A stretch of 6,960 nucleotides of DNA from Nitratidesulfovibrio sp044433065 (GCA_044433065.1 JAWXUA010000145.1:1-6960); one strand, 5' to 3'; positions 1-6,919 are shown, counted from the first letter of the stretch. Notes: generated by a model from the sequence alone, not told the origin. A program made the numbers and translations.

Positions 1-43
1 GGGGAAGGGGAAAACTTTTTCAAAAGTTTTCCCCTTCCCCCAG
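1..43. terminator. Long perfect hairpin at left edge, possible terminator or intergenic repeat copy
   Basis: Bases 1-19 and 22-40 are perfect reverse complements, giving a 19-bp stem with almost no loop. The base of the stem is G/C-rich (GGGGAAGGGG) and the top is A/T-rich (AAAACTTTT). The right flank continues as CAG, so the stem probably extends left of the window with CTG. It may terminate an unseen gene on the left, on either strand. It is not a textbook intrinsic terminator, because the T run sits inside the stem and no T tract follows. It ends only about 26 bases before the MFS start codon, so it could instead lie in that gene's leader RNA. It shares its core with the hairpin at 3717-3762. 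Confidence 0.6.
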
Positions 44-68
44 TTTCCTTTCCTAAAGGACCACCACC

Positions 69-1259
69 ATGGGCAACAAACTACGCATCGCCGACTTGCA
101 AGATAAACGGATGTTCTTCTACTTACTGCTCCTATCCTTTGGCTGTGCTATGAGCTTTCAGGGTTGGCAGGTTTTGTACACAAACTTTGCGGTGCAAGGT
201 GCTGGCCTGACAGGCGCACAGAGCGGCTTTGTACAGTCTATTCGAGAGGTTCCGGGTCTTTTGACCTTGGGATTGATACCGCTACTGCTGGTTGCGAGGG
301 AGCATCGACTGGCGGCGGTCTTTATTTGTATTTTGGGTGTTGGCGTCATGGCTACGGGCTTTTTTCCGTTCTGGCTTGGGCTTATTGCCACGACCTTTAT
401 CACATCCATTGGTGACCATTTTTTTGAGGCGACGAGCCAGTCTTTGCAGTTGCAGTATTTTGATAAGAAGCAAGCACCACTTGTCATGGGTAAAATCCGC
501 GGCTTTACGGCTGGTGGCAGTCTGCTCATGAGCGCCAGTTTATTTTTTCTAGCGAATTATTTTACGTTTACGAGCCTGTATCTTGTGGTGGGTTCGGCTG
601 CTTTGTGCGCTGGCTTGATTGCCTTGACCATGGATCCTAGTGATCCGACAAAGCCAAAGCAACGCCGCAAGATGATTTTGAAAAAGAAATATTGGCTTTT
701 TTATGTGTTGACCTTTTTGTCAGGTGCACGACGCCAAATTTTCACGGTGTTTTCCTTATTCTTGTTGGTAGACCATTTTAATTTTGCCTTGCGTGACGTG
801 GCTTTGCTCTTTATGTTTAACCACGCGGTGAATTGGTTCCTTAATCCACTTATTGGCAGAGCTATTAATGCCGTTGGTGAGCGTACTATTTTAAGCATTG
901 AATATACTGCTCTTATCGGTATTTTCATTGCGTACGCGTTGACGGATAGTCCTATTGTGGCAGGGGTGCTCTATGTTTTGGACCACGTACTCTTTAATTT
1001 TGTCATTGCAGTACGTACTTTTTTCCAAAAGATTGCAGAACCTGAAGATATTGCGCCAAGTATGGCTGTTGGCATGAGTGTAAACCATGTGGCGGCGGTG
1101 CTTATTCCCACAATTGGCGGTCTTTTGTGGATGATAGATTACCGAATTCCGTTTTTTGCAGGGGCATGCCTTGCGGTTTGCTCCTTGATATTGAGCCAGC
1201 GAATTGATAAAGAAATCACCTTGGCTGATGAAAGAGCGTTGGCTGAAAAAATTGCATAG
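69..1259 (+). CDS. MFS (major facilitator superfamily) transporter, substrate unknown
   Basis: This 396-residue protein has the length and pattern of a 12-helix secondary transporter of the inner membrane. Hydrophobic segments lie at roughly residues 16-38, 59-76, 82-100, 101-118, 146-164, 166-188, 209-234, 243-262, 272-292, 295-317, 333-353 and 357-376. A basic cytoplasmic loop (about 194-207, rich in Lys and Arg) separates the two six-helix halves, as is usual for MFS. The canonical loop 2-3 motif (GxxxDRxGRR) is not recognisable, the loop reading LLVAREHRLA, so the subfamily is divergent. The ATG is supported by AAAGGA 8 bases upstream. It is first of three co-directional genes, with 28 bases to the next. 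Whether it imports nutrients or exports metabolites or drugs cannot be told from the sequence. Confidence 0.82.
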   Translation: MGNKLRIADLQDKRMFFYLLLLSFGCAMSFQGWQVLYTNFAVQGAGLTGAQSGFVQSIREVPGLLTLGLIPLLLVAREHRLAAVFICILGVGVMATGFFPFWLGLIATTFITSIGDHFFEATSQSLQLQYFDKKQAPLVMGKIRGFTAGGSLLMSASLFFLANYFTFTSLYLVVGSAALCAGLIALTMDPSDPTKPKQRRKMILKKKYWLFYVLTFLSGARRQIFTVFSLFLLVDHFNFALRDVALLFMFNHAVNWFLNPLIGRAINAVGERTILSIEYTALIGIFIAYALTDSPIVAGVLYVLDHVLFNFVIAVRTFFQKIAEPEDIAPSMAVGMSVNHVAAVLIPTIGGLLWMIDYRIPFFAGACLAVCSLILSQRIDKEITLADERALAEKIA

Positions 1260-1287
1260 AATGTAATGCAGCATACAGGAGAAAATC

Positions 1288-1773
1288 ATGTTGAAGATTG
1301 TACGTCATGTTTTCCTTAGCTTGGTAATCTTGTTTGCAATGAGTGCTTCTTGCTTGGCTGCTGATACGACGGCAAACAGCCCAACGGCTGCAAGCTTGCC
1401 AGATTTGCCAGCTACGGATGGTGATCGGGCTACAGCTGTGGCGGTGGAGTACGAAGGCTCGGATAGCCTTGGTGCACGCCTTGCCTTGCGCCTTAAAGAG
1501 CATTTCAATACGGCAAGTCTTTTCACCTTGACGGAAAAAGACGTGCCCAAGATGCGCATTCTGCTTTCAACCAAGGCTGAATTCCCAAGCCGTCCTAGTG
1601 TTGGCTCTGCCTATGCTGTGGTTTGGGTTTTCTCTCAAAGCGAAGGGACTTTACGCCACTATCTTGCCCGCGAGCTTGGTCTTGTGACGGCTGAAGATGT
1701 GGATGCGCTTGCTCTGAAGATTGTGGAGCGCACTGATGGCCTTGGCGTGAAATACGGATACTTATTTCAGTAG
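1288..1773 (+). CDS. Small exported protein of unknown function
   Basis: I do not recognise this 161-residue protein. The N-terminus is a clear Sec signal: a basic start (MLKIVRH), a hydrophobic stretch at about 8-20, then SCLAAD, with signal peptidase I cleavage likely after Ala24 or Ala25. The mature part would be about 136 residues and contain no cysteine; the only Cys, Cys22, lies within the signal and is not in a good lipobox. A low-complexity Thr/Ala/Pro/Ser stretch (about 26-45) leads into a mixed alpha/beta domain: a strand at 49-55, an amphipathic helix at 60-74 (LGARLALRLKEHF), strands near 78-94 and 108-116, and a C-terminal helix at about 137-149. The start is well supported by AGGAG 6 bases before the ATG. 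It probably shares a transcript with the MFS gene 28 bases upstream. Location is inferred to be the periplasm. Confidence 0.75.
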   Translation: MLKIVRHVFLSLVILFAMSASCLAADTTANSPTAASLPDLPATDGDRATAVAVEYEGSDSLGARLALRLKEHFNTASLFTLTEKDVPKMRILLSTKAEFPSRPSVGSAYAVVWVFSQSEGTLRHYLARELGLVTAEDVDALALKIVERTDGLGVKYGYLFQ

Positions 1774-1776
1774 AAT

Positions 1777-1804
1777 TTGATTTTTCCTTGTATGTAAGAA
1801 TATT
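1777..1804 (+). promoter_or_regulatory. Weak sigma70-like promoter candidate before the regulator gene
   Basis: TTGATT (1777-1782) and AATATT (1799-1804), 16 bases apart, each match four of six consensus positions. The 51-base A/T-rich gap between the exported-protein gene and the regulator gene is the only place where the regulator could have its own promoter close by. The match is poor, and read-through from upstream is equally possible. Confidence 0.2.
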
Positions 1805-1824
1805 GAGCCTTTGCTCTGGGATAG

Positions 1825-3654
1825 ATGCCGTTGGAGAAGACAGAAGTCATACCGCATATTTTGATTATTGAGGAAGATGAGGACGCTTGTTCTTATCTTG
1901 CAAATACTTTGTGCCGCGTAGGTTTTGATGTTACTGAAGTGCCAAACATTGCTTCGGCGCAGTCTGCCATGGGTCTTTGGACGCCGCACGCGGTTATTGT
2001 TAATTTACATGCGTGTATGGCAGCTCTTGGTGCGTCGGGTGGTGCATTGGGTGATGGATTTGCTTGCAAGGACATCGGCGCACAGATACAAAGTATTGGC
2101 CAAAGTACACAGAAAAAATGTGCTGTGCGGCAAGCTTTGCAGTGTATTCCTGCCTCTGTACCAGTGCTTTTACTGGTGGATGCTGTGCATTTTGAGCTTT
2201 TGCAGTACATCGATGACTCGCGCATTTATACCTATGTCATGGAGCCCATCAAGCCAGAAGAGTTTGTCATTAAAGTGCGACGCGCTTGTGACTATAGGAA
2301 AGTCTGCGATAAGCGTGATGACTTAGTACATGATCTGCTTTGGAGCCGCGCCCATGTGGAAGCCATTTTCCGCAGTGTTGGCGACATTTTGGTGAGTGTT
2401 GATGCTAAAGGCTGTGTGGTCTGTATCAATGATGCAGGTCTCAACGCCTTACAGCTTGAGCGCGAAAATGTAGAAGAGAAGCCATGGCAAGAGGTTTTAC
2501 AAGCGTGGCGCGGTCAGCTTGATGATGTGCTTGAGCGTGCCCTTGAATCGCGAGAAAGTATGTCGCGCCAACGGGTTGTCCTACGCCTTGATGATGGCGA
2601 AGAGCTGGATTTCGAAGTCTCTGCATCGCCATTTCATGGGGACAAGGGCGAGCATTTTGGTGCAGTGCTCACCATGCGGGATATCACACGTTTTGTTCGT
2701 GCAGGTTTGCCAAAGCTCGCTTCCCATGTGCCTAATAAATATGGCCTTGTGGGTAATTCTGCGGCCATACGGCGTGTTGAGTATTTTTTACGTGACCTCG
2801 CGCCAACGGACACCACAGTCCTCATCTTAGGTGAAAGCGGCACAGGCAAAGAGCTTGTGGCCGAGGCTTTACACAACGCAGGCCCACGCGCAACAGGGCC
2901 ACTCGTTAAAGTAAACTGTTCAGCCCTACCAGAAACTCTCCTCGAAAGTGAGCTTTTTGGCCATGTGCGTGGTGCGTTCACAGGGGCTGTGCGTGACCGC
3001 GTAGGCCGTTTTCAGCTTGCCCATGGTGGCACCATTTTTCTTGATGAAATCGGCGAAATTTCGCCCCAAGTGCAATTGCGTCTTTTGCGTGTCCTACAAG
3101 AGCGGGAGTTTGAGCGCGTGGGCGACACCAAAACCACACGCGTCAATGTTCGGGTCATCGCAGCCACCAACAGCAACTTGCGTCAGCTTGTAGCAGAAGG
3201 TCGTTTCCGCGAAGACCTCTATTATCGTTTGCGCGTGGTCGAAGTGGAATTACCGTCCTTACGTGAGCGACTCGAAGACGTCACCCTTTTGGCCGAGCAC
3301 TTCATCAGCATCTTTAATCAGCAATTTTCACGTACCGTCATGCGCTTCACCGATGCTGCCATGCGCTGCCTTTTGCAATACCATTGGCCTGGCAATGTAC
3401 GGGAACTGCGCCACGCTGTAGAGCATGGCTTTATCCTATGCAAAGATGATTTCATTGATATCAGAGATTTACCCAGTGATGTGCATAGTCAGGGAGCCTA
3501 TATCCCAAGCCTCAGCCACCATATGGGCCTTGATAAAGAAGTCCTGCTTGCAGCCCTAGAACGCACCAATGGCAACAAAGCTAAAGCCGCCCGTAATCTA
3601 GGTATCTCACGGCAAACGCTGTACCGCAAAATTGTAGATTTTGGTTTGGAGTGA
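1825..3654 (+). CDS. Sigma54-dependent transcription activator (pseudo-receiver, PAS, AAA+, Fis-type HTH)
   Basis: This 609-residue protein is an NtrC-family enhancer-binding protein that would remodel sigma54-RNA polymerase with ATP. Residues 10-155 form a receiver-like domain lacking the switch residues: Asn60 replaces the phospho-Asp (VIVNLH), Val118 the Thr/Ser and Glu140 the Lys (MEPIKP), with extra sequence at about 62-108. A PAS domain follows at about 175-290. The AAA+ domain (about 307-545) is complete: Walker A GESGTGKE at 336-343, the sigma54-contact loop GAFTGA at 383-388, Walker B FLDE at 405-408, FREDLYYRL at 461-469 and WPGNVREL at 521-528. The C-terminus (about 571-606) is a Fis-type helix-turn-helix (KAARNLGISRQTLYRKI). 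The start is uncertain: GGGA lies only 3 bases before this ATG but 9 before an in-frame TTG at 1831; an in-frame stop directly upstream excludes longer forms. No partner kinase or clear sigma54 promoter is in the window, so targets are unknown. Confidence 0.93.
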   Translation: MPLEKTEVIPHILIIEEDEDACSYLANTLCRVGFDVTEVPNIASAQSAMGLWTPHAVIVNLHACMAALGASGGALGDGFACKDIGAQIQSIGQSTQKKCAVRQALQCIPASVPVLLLVDAVHFELLQYIDDSRIYTYVMEPIKPEEFVIKVRRACDYRKVCDKRDDLVHDLLWSRAHVEAIFRSVGDILVSVDAKGCVVCINDAGLNALQLERENVEEKPWQEVLQAWRGQLDDVLERALESRESMSRQRVVLRLDDGEELDFEVSASPFHGDKGEHFGAVLTMRDITRFVRAGLPKLASHVPNKYGLVGNSAAIRRVEYFLRDLAPTDTTVLILGESGTGKELVAEALHNAGPRATGPLVKVNCSALPETLLESELFGHVRGAFTGAVRDRVGRFQLAHGGTIFLDEIGEISPQVQLRLLRVLQEREFERVGDTKTTRVNVRVIAATNSNLRQLVAEGRFREDLYYRLRVVEVELPSLRERLEDVTLLAEHFISIFNQQFSRTVMRFTDAAMRCLLQYHWPGNVRELRHAVEHGFILCKDDFIDIRDLPSDVHSQGAYIPSLSHHMGLDKEVLLAALERTNGNKAKAARNLGISRQTLYRKIVDFGLE

Positions 3655-3655
3655 G

Positions 3656-3721
3656 TTTGAGCTGAGTTGGAACTGGGTTTGAACTGGGTTTGAACTGGGT
3701 TTGAACTGGATTTAAACTGGG
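3656..3721. repeat. 11-bp tandem repeat, six copies, consensus TTTGAACTGGG
   Basis: Six head-to-tail units start at 3656, 3667, 3678, 3689, 3700 and 3711. The third and fourth are identical (TTTGAACTGGG); the others differ by one or two bases. The array begins directly after the stop codon of the sigma54 activator and its last unit runs into the hairpin at 3717. The unit's AACTGGG resembles the flank of that hairpin (AAACTGGGGG), so the array probably arose by duplication of the flank. It has no spacers and codes for nothing visible. Confidence 0.9.
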
Positions 3722-3762
3722 GGAAGGGGAAATTTTCTGAAGAACGTTTTCCCTTCCCTCAG
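3717..3762. terminator. Long hairpin between convergent genes, probable bidirectional terminator
   Basis: The left arm from 3717 (CTGGGGGAAGGGGAAAT) pairs with the right arm ending at 3762 (GTTTTCCCTTCCCTCAG), with three G-T pairs, one mismatch (3734/3745) and a short inner TTC/GAA stem at the tip. The position, between the stop codons of the sigma54 activator (3654) and acs (3771), fits a shared terminator. As at 1-43, no T run follows the stem on either strand, so factor-independent termination is not certain. It may serve as an RNA 3'-end stabiliser or as a dispersed repeat. Confidence 0.7.
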
Positions 3763-3770
3763 CGTACTAA

Positions 3771-5924
3771 TCACATAAAATCCAGTGTTGAAATATCGCC
3801 CATATCGGAGCCTTCCTCTTCGCTACGGAGGACACGGCGCATGATTTTACCGCTGCGGTTACGGGGTAGGCTGTAGCGGAAGGTCACATCACGCAGGACG
3901 GCCACGGGCCCAAGTTCGCGGCGCACATGGTGTTTGAGTTCTTGGGCAAGGGTTCTTAGGTCTGGGTCGTCTGGCCCCTCTGGACAGTCGGGACCGTCTG
4001 GACAGTCGGGACAGTCTGGGCCGTCTGGACAGTCTGGACAGTCGGGACCGTCTGGACCGTCGGGACCGTCCGTTATCTGCTTGTCGTCGTCGAGGGTCAG
4101 ATAGATGTCATGCTCATCGCACCATGCTTCGTTGATAACCACGAAGGCCTTGGCAACTTCGCCGCGCATGGCATCGGGCACGCCAATAATAGCGCATTCA
4201 GCCACAGCAGAGTGAGATACAAGGGCCGCTTCCATTTCAGCAGTGCCAACTCTGTGACCAGCGATGACCATAACATCGTCAGCACGACCTTGGATCCAAA
4301 TGTAGCCATCATCATCACGACGTGCCACGTCGCCACTCCAAAAGACGCCTTGAAAACGTTCCCAATACAGCCGCTTAAAGGTTTCGTCATCATGAAAAAC
4401 GCCGCTAGCCATGGCGGGCCATGGGCGTTTCACCACAAGATAGCCACCGCGCCCACAGGGCACACTTTGTCCATCAGCATCCACAATATCCACATCCACA
4501 GCTGGAAATGGCCGCGCCACAGAACCGGGCTTTAAGGCAGAAATGGGCAACGGTGATAGCATAATCATGCCTGTTTCTGTTTGCCACCACGTATCAAGTA
4601 CGGGGCATTGACTGCGGCCCACACAGCGATAGAACCACATCCATGTCTCAGGGCTAATGGGTTCACCCACGGTAGCCAAAAGACGCAAGCTCGAAATATC
4701 GTGCTTGGCCACATGCTTTGTGCCCTCTGGGTCGGCCTTTTGCAGCATGCGTATGATGGTGGGCACGGTGTAGAGAATATTGACACCCCAACGCTCCACC
4801 ATGTCCCAAAGGCGGTCAGGCGCTGGATAGAGCGGATGCCCTTCATAGAGTACAGCAGTGGCCCCAGCCATGAGAGGACCATAAACACCATAGCTATGGC
4901 CCGTAATCCAAGCAGGTTCCGCAGTACACCAGAAAATATCTGTGGGCTTAATGTCGAAAACCCAGCGCATGGTGCGGTGCACACCAACCATATAGCCGCC
5001 ATGATTGTGCACAAGGGCTTTGGGTTTGCCTGTGGTTCCAGAGGTATAGAGCATGAAGAGCGGCGCATCAGCTGGCAAGGCTTGGGTCACAGCATTGGTG
5101 GTCTGGGCTTGCATAGCCTCGTGATACCAAAGGTCGTGGCCAGCCTGCATGGGAACACCTACGTGTCCTGAAGGCGCGCGTTGTACTACGATTGTATGCT
5201 GCAAGGGCATGGGATTGCCGTGGGCTAGGCCCTTTTTCACCTTGGCTATGGCCGCGTCAGCAATGGGCTTGAGCTCCACAAGGCGTCCGTTGCGGTAAAA
5301 GGCATCCACGGTGAAAAGAAGCTTGGGACTTGCATCGGCAATGCGGTCCGCAAGAGCACCAGCAGAAAAGCCCCCAAAAACGGTGCTGTGTACCGCGCCA
5401 ATTTTGGCCGCCGCAAGCATGGCAAAAACAGTTTCAGGCAGGGACGGCATATAGATGAGGATGCGGTCGCCTTGCTCAATGCCCAGTGACAGGAAAAGGC
5501 CAGCAAGCTTTGAGACCTCGCGGTGCATATCAAAATACGTAAAACGCCGACTTTGCCCATCTTCGCCTTCCCAGATGAGAGCGAGCTTGTGGCGATTGGC
5601 TGTGTCCAGATGGCGGTCAAGGGCATTGTGCACCACATTGCAAAGCGCGCCAGAAAACCATGCATAGGATGGGGCATTGCTTTCATCAAGGACTTTGGTC
5701 CAACGCTTGAACCACTGGAGTTCCTCCGCTGCATCTTCCCAAAATCCGAGGGGATTGCTGTCGCCCAAAACCTTTGCGCGCGTTAAATCCTGTGGATTGA
5801 CAACGGCATTGGCCATGACTTTGGGCAGCGGCCGGAAAACGCGGTCTTCGTTCAAGAGCGTTTCTGTGGTATGATTTTGGGGCGACATGTGTTGTGCGCT
5901 TGGCGTCGGATTGTGTCTTTTCAT
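3771..5924 (-). CDS. acs: Acetyl-CoA synthetase (AMP-forming acetate--CoA ligase)
   Basis: This 717-residue enzyme activates acetate in two steps, via acetyl-AMP to acetyl-CoA, in the cytoplasm. Family motifs are intact: the P-loop YTSGTTGKPK at 293-302, DTWWQTETG at 444-452 (Trp447 matches the residue that narrows the acyl pocket, favouring acetate; propionate is not excluded), SGD at 530-532, the hinge region GYIWIQGRADD at 540-550, and the C-terminal PRNRSGKIMRR at 687-697, whose Lys693 is the catalytic lysine and the usual site of regulatory acetylation. It exceeds the usual length of about 650 residues because of a 37-residue Asp-Gly/Cys-Pro repeat at 619-655 in the mobile C-terminal domain, plus an N-terminal extension. 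The repeat is in frame, so the gene looks intact. The ATG is 2 bases after the LytTR gene's stop, with a modest GGGA 8 bases upstream, which suggests translational coupling. Confidence 0.95.
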   Translation of the reverse strand: MKRHNPTPSAQHMSPQNHTTETLLNEDRVFRPLPKVMANAVVNPQDLTRAKVLGDSNPLGFWEDAAEELQWFKRWTKVLDESNAPSYAWFSGALCNVVHNALDRHLDTANRHKLALIWEGEDGQSRRFTYFDMHREVSKLAGLFLSLGIEQGDRILIYMPSLPETVFAMLAAAKIGAVHSTVFGGFSAGALADRIADASPKLLFTVDAFYRNGRLVELKPIADAAIAKVKKGLAHGNPMPLQHTIVVQRAPSGHVGVPMQAGHDLWYHEAMQAQTTNAVTQALPADAPLFMLYTSGTTGKPKALVHNHGGYMVGVHRTMRWVFDIKPTDIFWCTAEPAWITGHSYGVYGPLMAGATAVLYEGHPLYPAPDRLWDMVERWGVNILYTVPTIIRMLQKADPEGTKHVAKHDISSLRLLATVGEPISPETWMWFYRCVGRSQCPVLDTWWQTETGMIMLSPLPISALKPGSVARPFPAVDVDIVDADGQSVPCGRGGYLVVKRPWPAMASGVFHDDETFKRLYWERFQGVFWSGDVARRDDDGYIWIQGRADDVMVIAGHRVGTAEMEAALVSHSAVAECAIIGVPDAMRGEVAKAFVVINEAWCDEHDIYLTLDDDKQITDGPDGPDGPDCPDCPDGPDCPDCPDGPDCPEGPDDPDLRTLAQELKHHVRRELGPVAVLRDVTFRYSLPRNRSGKIMRRVLRSEEEGSDMGDISTLDFM
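3963..4070 (-). repeat. 9-bp minisatellite inside acs, 12 units encoding Asp-(Gly/Cys)-Pro
   Basis: Twelve contiguous 9-bp units, + strand consensus KGGACMGTC, encode on the minus strand three DGP, two DCP, DGP, two DCP, DGP, DCP, then diverged EGP and DDP. Nearly all variation lies at two places: third base of the Pro codon (CCA/CCC) and the middle codon (GGT/GGC for Gly, TGT for Cys). The block DCP-DCP-DGP occurs twice in succession, suggesting a 27-bp higher-order duplication. The outermost units toward the acs 3' end are the most degenerate, as expected at an array edge. Unit length is a multiple of three, so copy-number change would keep the frame. Confidence 0.95.
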
Positions 5925-5926
5925 GA

Positions 5927-6919
5927 TTACAGTCCCAATGCGTGCTTGAGTTCGCTGAGCCGTCGGCGGCTGATGGGCAGTTCAATGCGTGTGCGGCCAG
6001 CCGTGCGCAAAAGGCAATTGCCGCTTGCAACGGAAACAAGTTCTGTGACCATTTGAAGATTAACAAGGTATTTGCGATGCACACGGAAAAAACCGTGGGA
6101 TCGCAAACGATCTTCGAGATTTTTCAGCCGATAGCTCGTGAGAAATTTGTTGTCCGCCGTATGTACGTGATTGTAATCTTCATCGGCTTCGATGAAGGTA
6201 ATGTCCTCGTACGGCAAGAGCAGGGTGCGACCGCCAACGCTGATGCTGAGCTTATTGAGCTCTGGTGACGTTGGGCCAGCCTCAGCATTCCACGCTTTTT
6301 TCAGGGCTGTTGTGAAATCGTCTTGGGCATGGCTATCCATGGGCAATTGCAGGGTTTGCTCTTGTTCATGGGCACTATCTTGTGACGGTGTGGCACTATG
6401 TGGTGTATGATTTGGTGGCGTACAATCTTGCTTACTTGCGGTGAAGCTTTGCTGCGGCGCAAGTCTGAAATCGCTACGGAATTGTTTTAAGCGCATGAGC
6501 GTTCTCTCTAAACGCTCTTGGCTACAAGGAAAAATCAAATAGTCCGTTGCTCCAAGATCGAAAGCCTCAAAGGTCATGGCATCATCATGTGCCAAAAAGA
6601 CCACAGCGGCTCCATGACTTTGGCAGTTTTGCACCTTTTGGTGCAGGATGCGCCGCGCTAAGTCCATGCCGTTTTCACTCTTTGAGGTCCCTTCCTCATC
6701 GCTTACATATCCTGCGGTCCCTTCCGTTCCCTGTTCATGGTCAAGCTCAATGCCCATAAAGACCACGCCATACGGCAATGCACGCAATAAATGCCACGCT
6801 TCCTCCACATGCACAGCTTCACCCAGAACGCGCAGAAAATCCACCGAGCTCAAGGCGCGGCGCAATTGTTGGCGTATGGTTGGGTCTGGGTGGACCAGAA
6901 GGGTGTCGAGTTGGCGCAT
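5927..6919 (-). CDS. LytTR-type transcription regulator with degenerate receiver domain
   Basis: This 330-residue protein has response-regulator layout but an inactive-looking receiver. Residues 4-148 keep the fold pattern (TLLVHPDPTIRQQL; ATDYLIFPCSQERL), yet the acidic pair is His10/Pro11, the phospho-Asp is Gly56 (VVFMGIEL), the Thr/Ser is Ala110 and the Lys is Phe130. About 20 extra acidic/Gly-rich residues (60-82) follow the lost Asp site. A polar Gln/His/Thr/Pro-rich linker (about 151-220) leads to a complete LytTR DNA-binding domain at 221-330 (LPYEDITFIEADEDYNHVHT; FFRVHRKYLVNL). It precedes acs by 2 bases, so control of acs is likely but inferred. The start fits the receiver's first strand at about residue 5, but no ribosome-binding site is visible and the frame stays open to the window edge, so a longer form cannot be excluded. 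Confidence 0.9.
   Translation of the reverse strand: MRQLDTLLVHPDPTIRQQLRRALSSVDFLRVLGEAVHVEEAWHLLRALPYGVVFMGIELDHEQGTEGTAGYVSDEEGTSKSENGMDLARRILHQKVQNCQSHGAAVVFLAHDDAMTFEAFDLGATDYLIFPCSQERLERTLMRLKQFRSDFRLAPQQSFTASKQDCTPPNHTPHSATPSQDSAHEQEQTLQLPMDSHAQDDFTTALKKAWNAEAGPTSPELNKLSISVGGRTLLLPYEDITFIEADEDYNHVHTADNKFLTSYRLKNLEDRLRSHGFFRVHRKYLVNLQMVTELVSVASGNCLLRTAGRTRIELPISRRRLSELKHALGL

Noticed and set aside
1239..1256. Sigma54-like sequence TTGGCTGAAAAAATTGCA shortly before the exported-protein gene.
   Set aside because: GG and GC are separated by 11 bases rather than the required 10, and the sequence lies in the coding end of the MFS gene, so it is probably chance.
1288..1360. Possible lipoprotein signal at Cys22 of the exported protein.
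   Set aside because: The residues before Cys22 are Ser-Ala-Ser, lacking the usual Leu at -3, and a signal peptidase I site after Ala24 or Ala25 fits better.
3656..3721. CRISPR-like repeats at the convergent junction (and at 3963-4070).
   Set aside because: Units are 11 bp and 9 bp, directly adjacent, with no spacers, so both are simple tandem repeats.
3963..4070. Frameshift or pseudogene in acs caused by the repeat.
   Set aside because: The repeat is in frame and the downstream SGK motif and C-terminus are intact.
4581..5171. Open frame of 196 codons on the plus strand opposite acs, and another of 141 codons at 4110-4535.
   Set aside because: They lie antisense to a well-supported enzyme gene and the translations show no domain-like pattern, so they look like shadows of acs.
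6686..6725. Two copies of GGTCCCTTCC 30 bases apart in the LytTR gene.
   Set aside because: They encode two Glu-Gly-Thr tripeptides in an acidic loop; two 10-bp copies are too little to claim an element.
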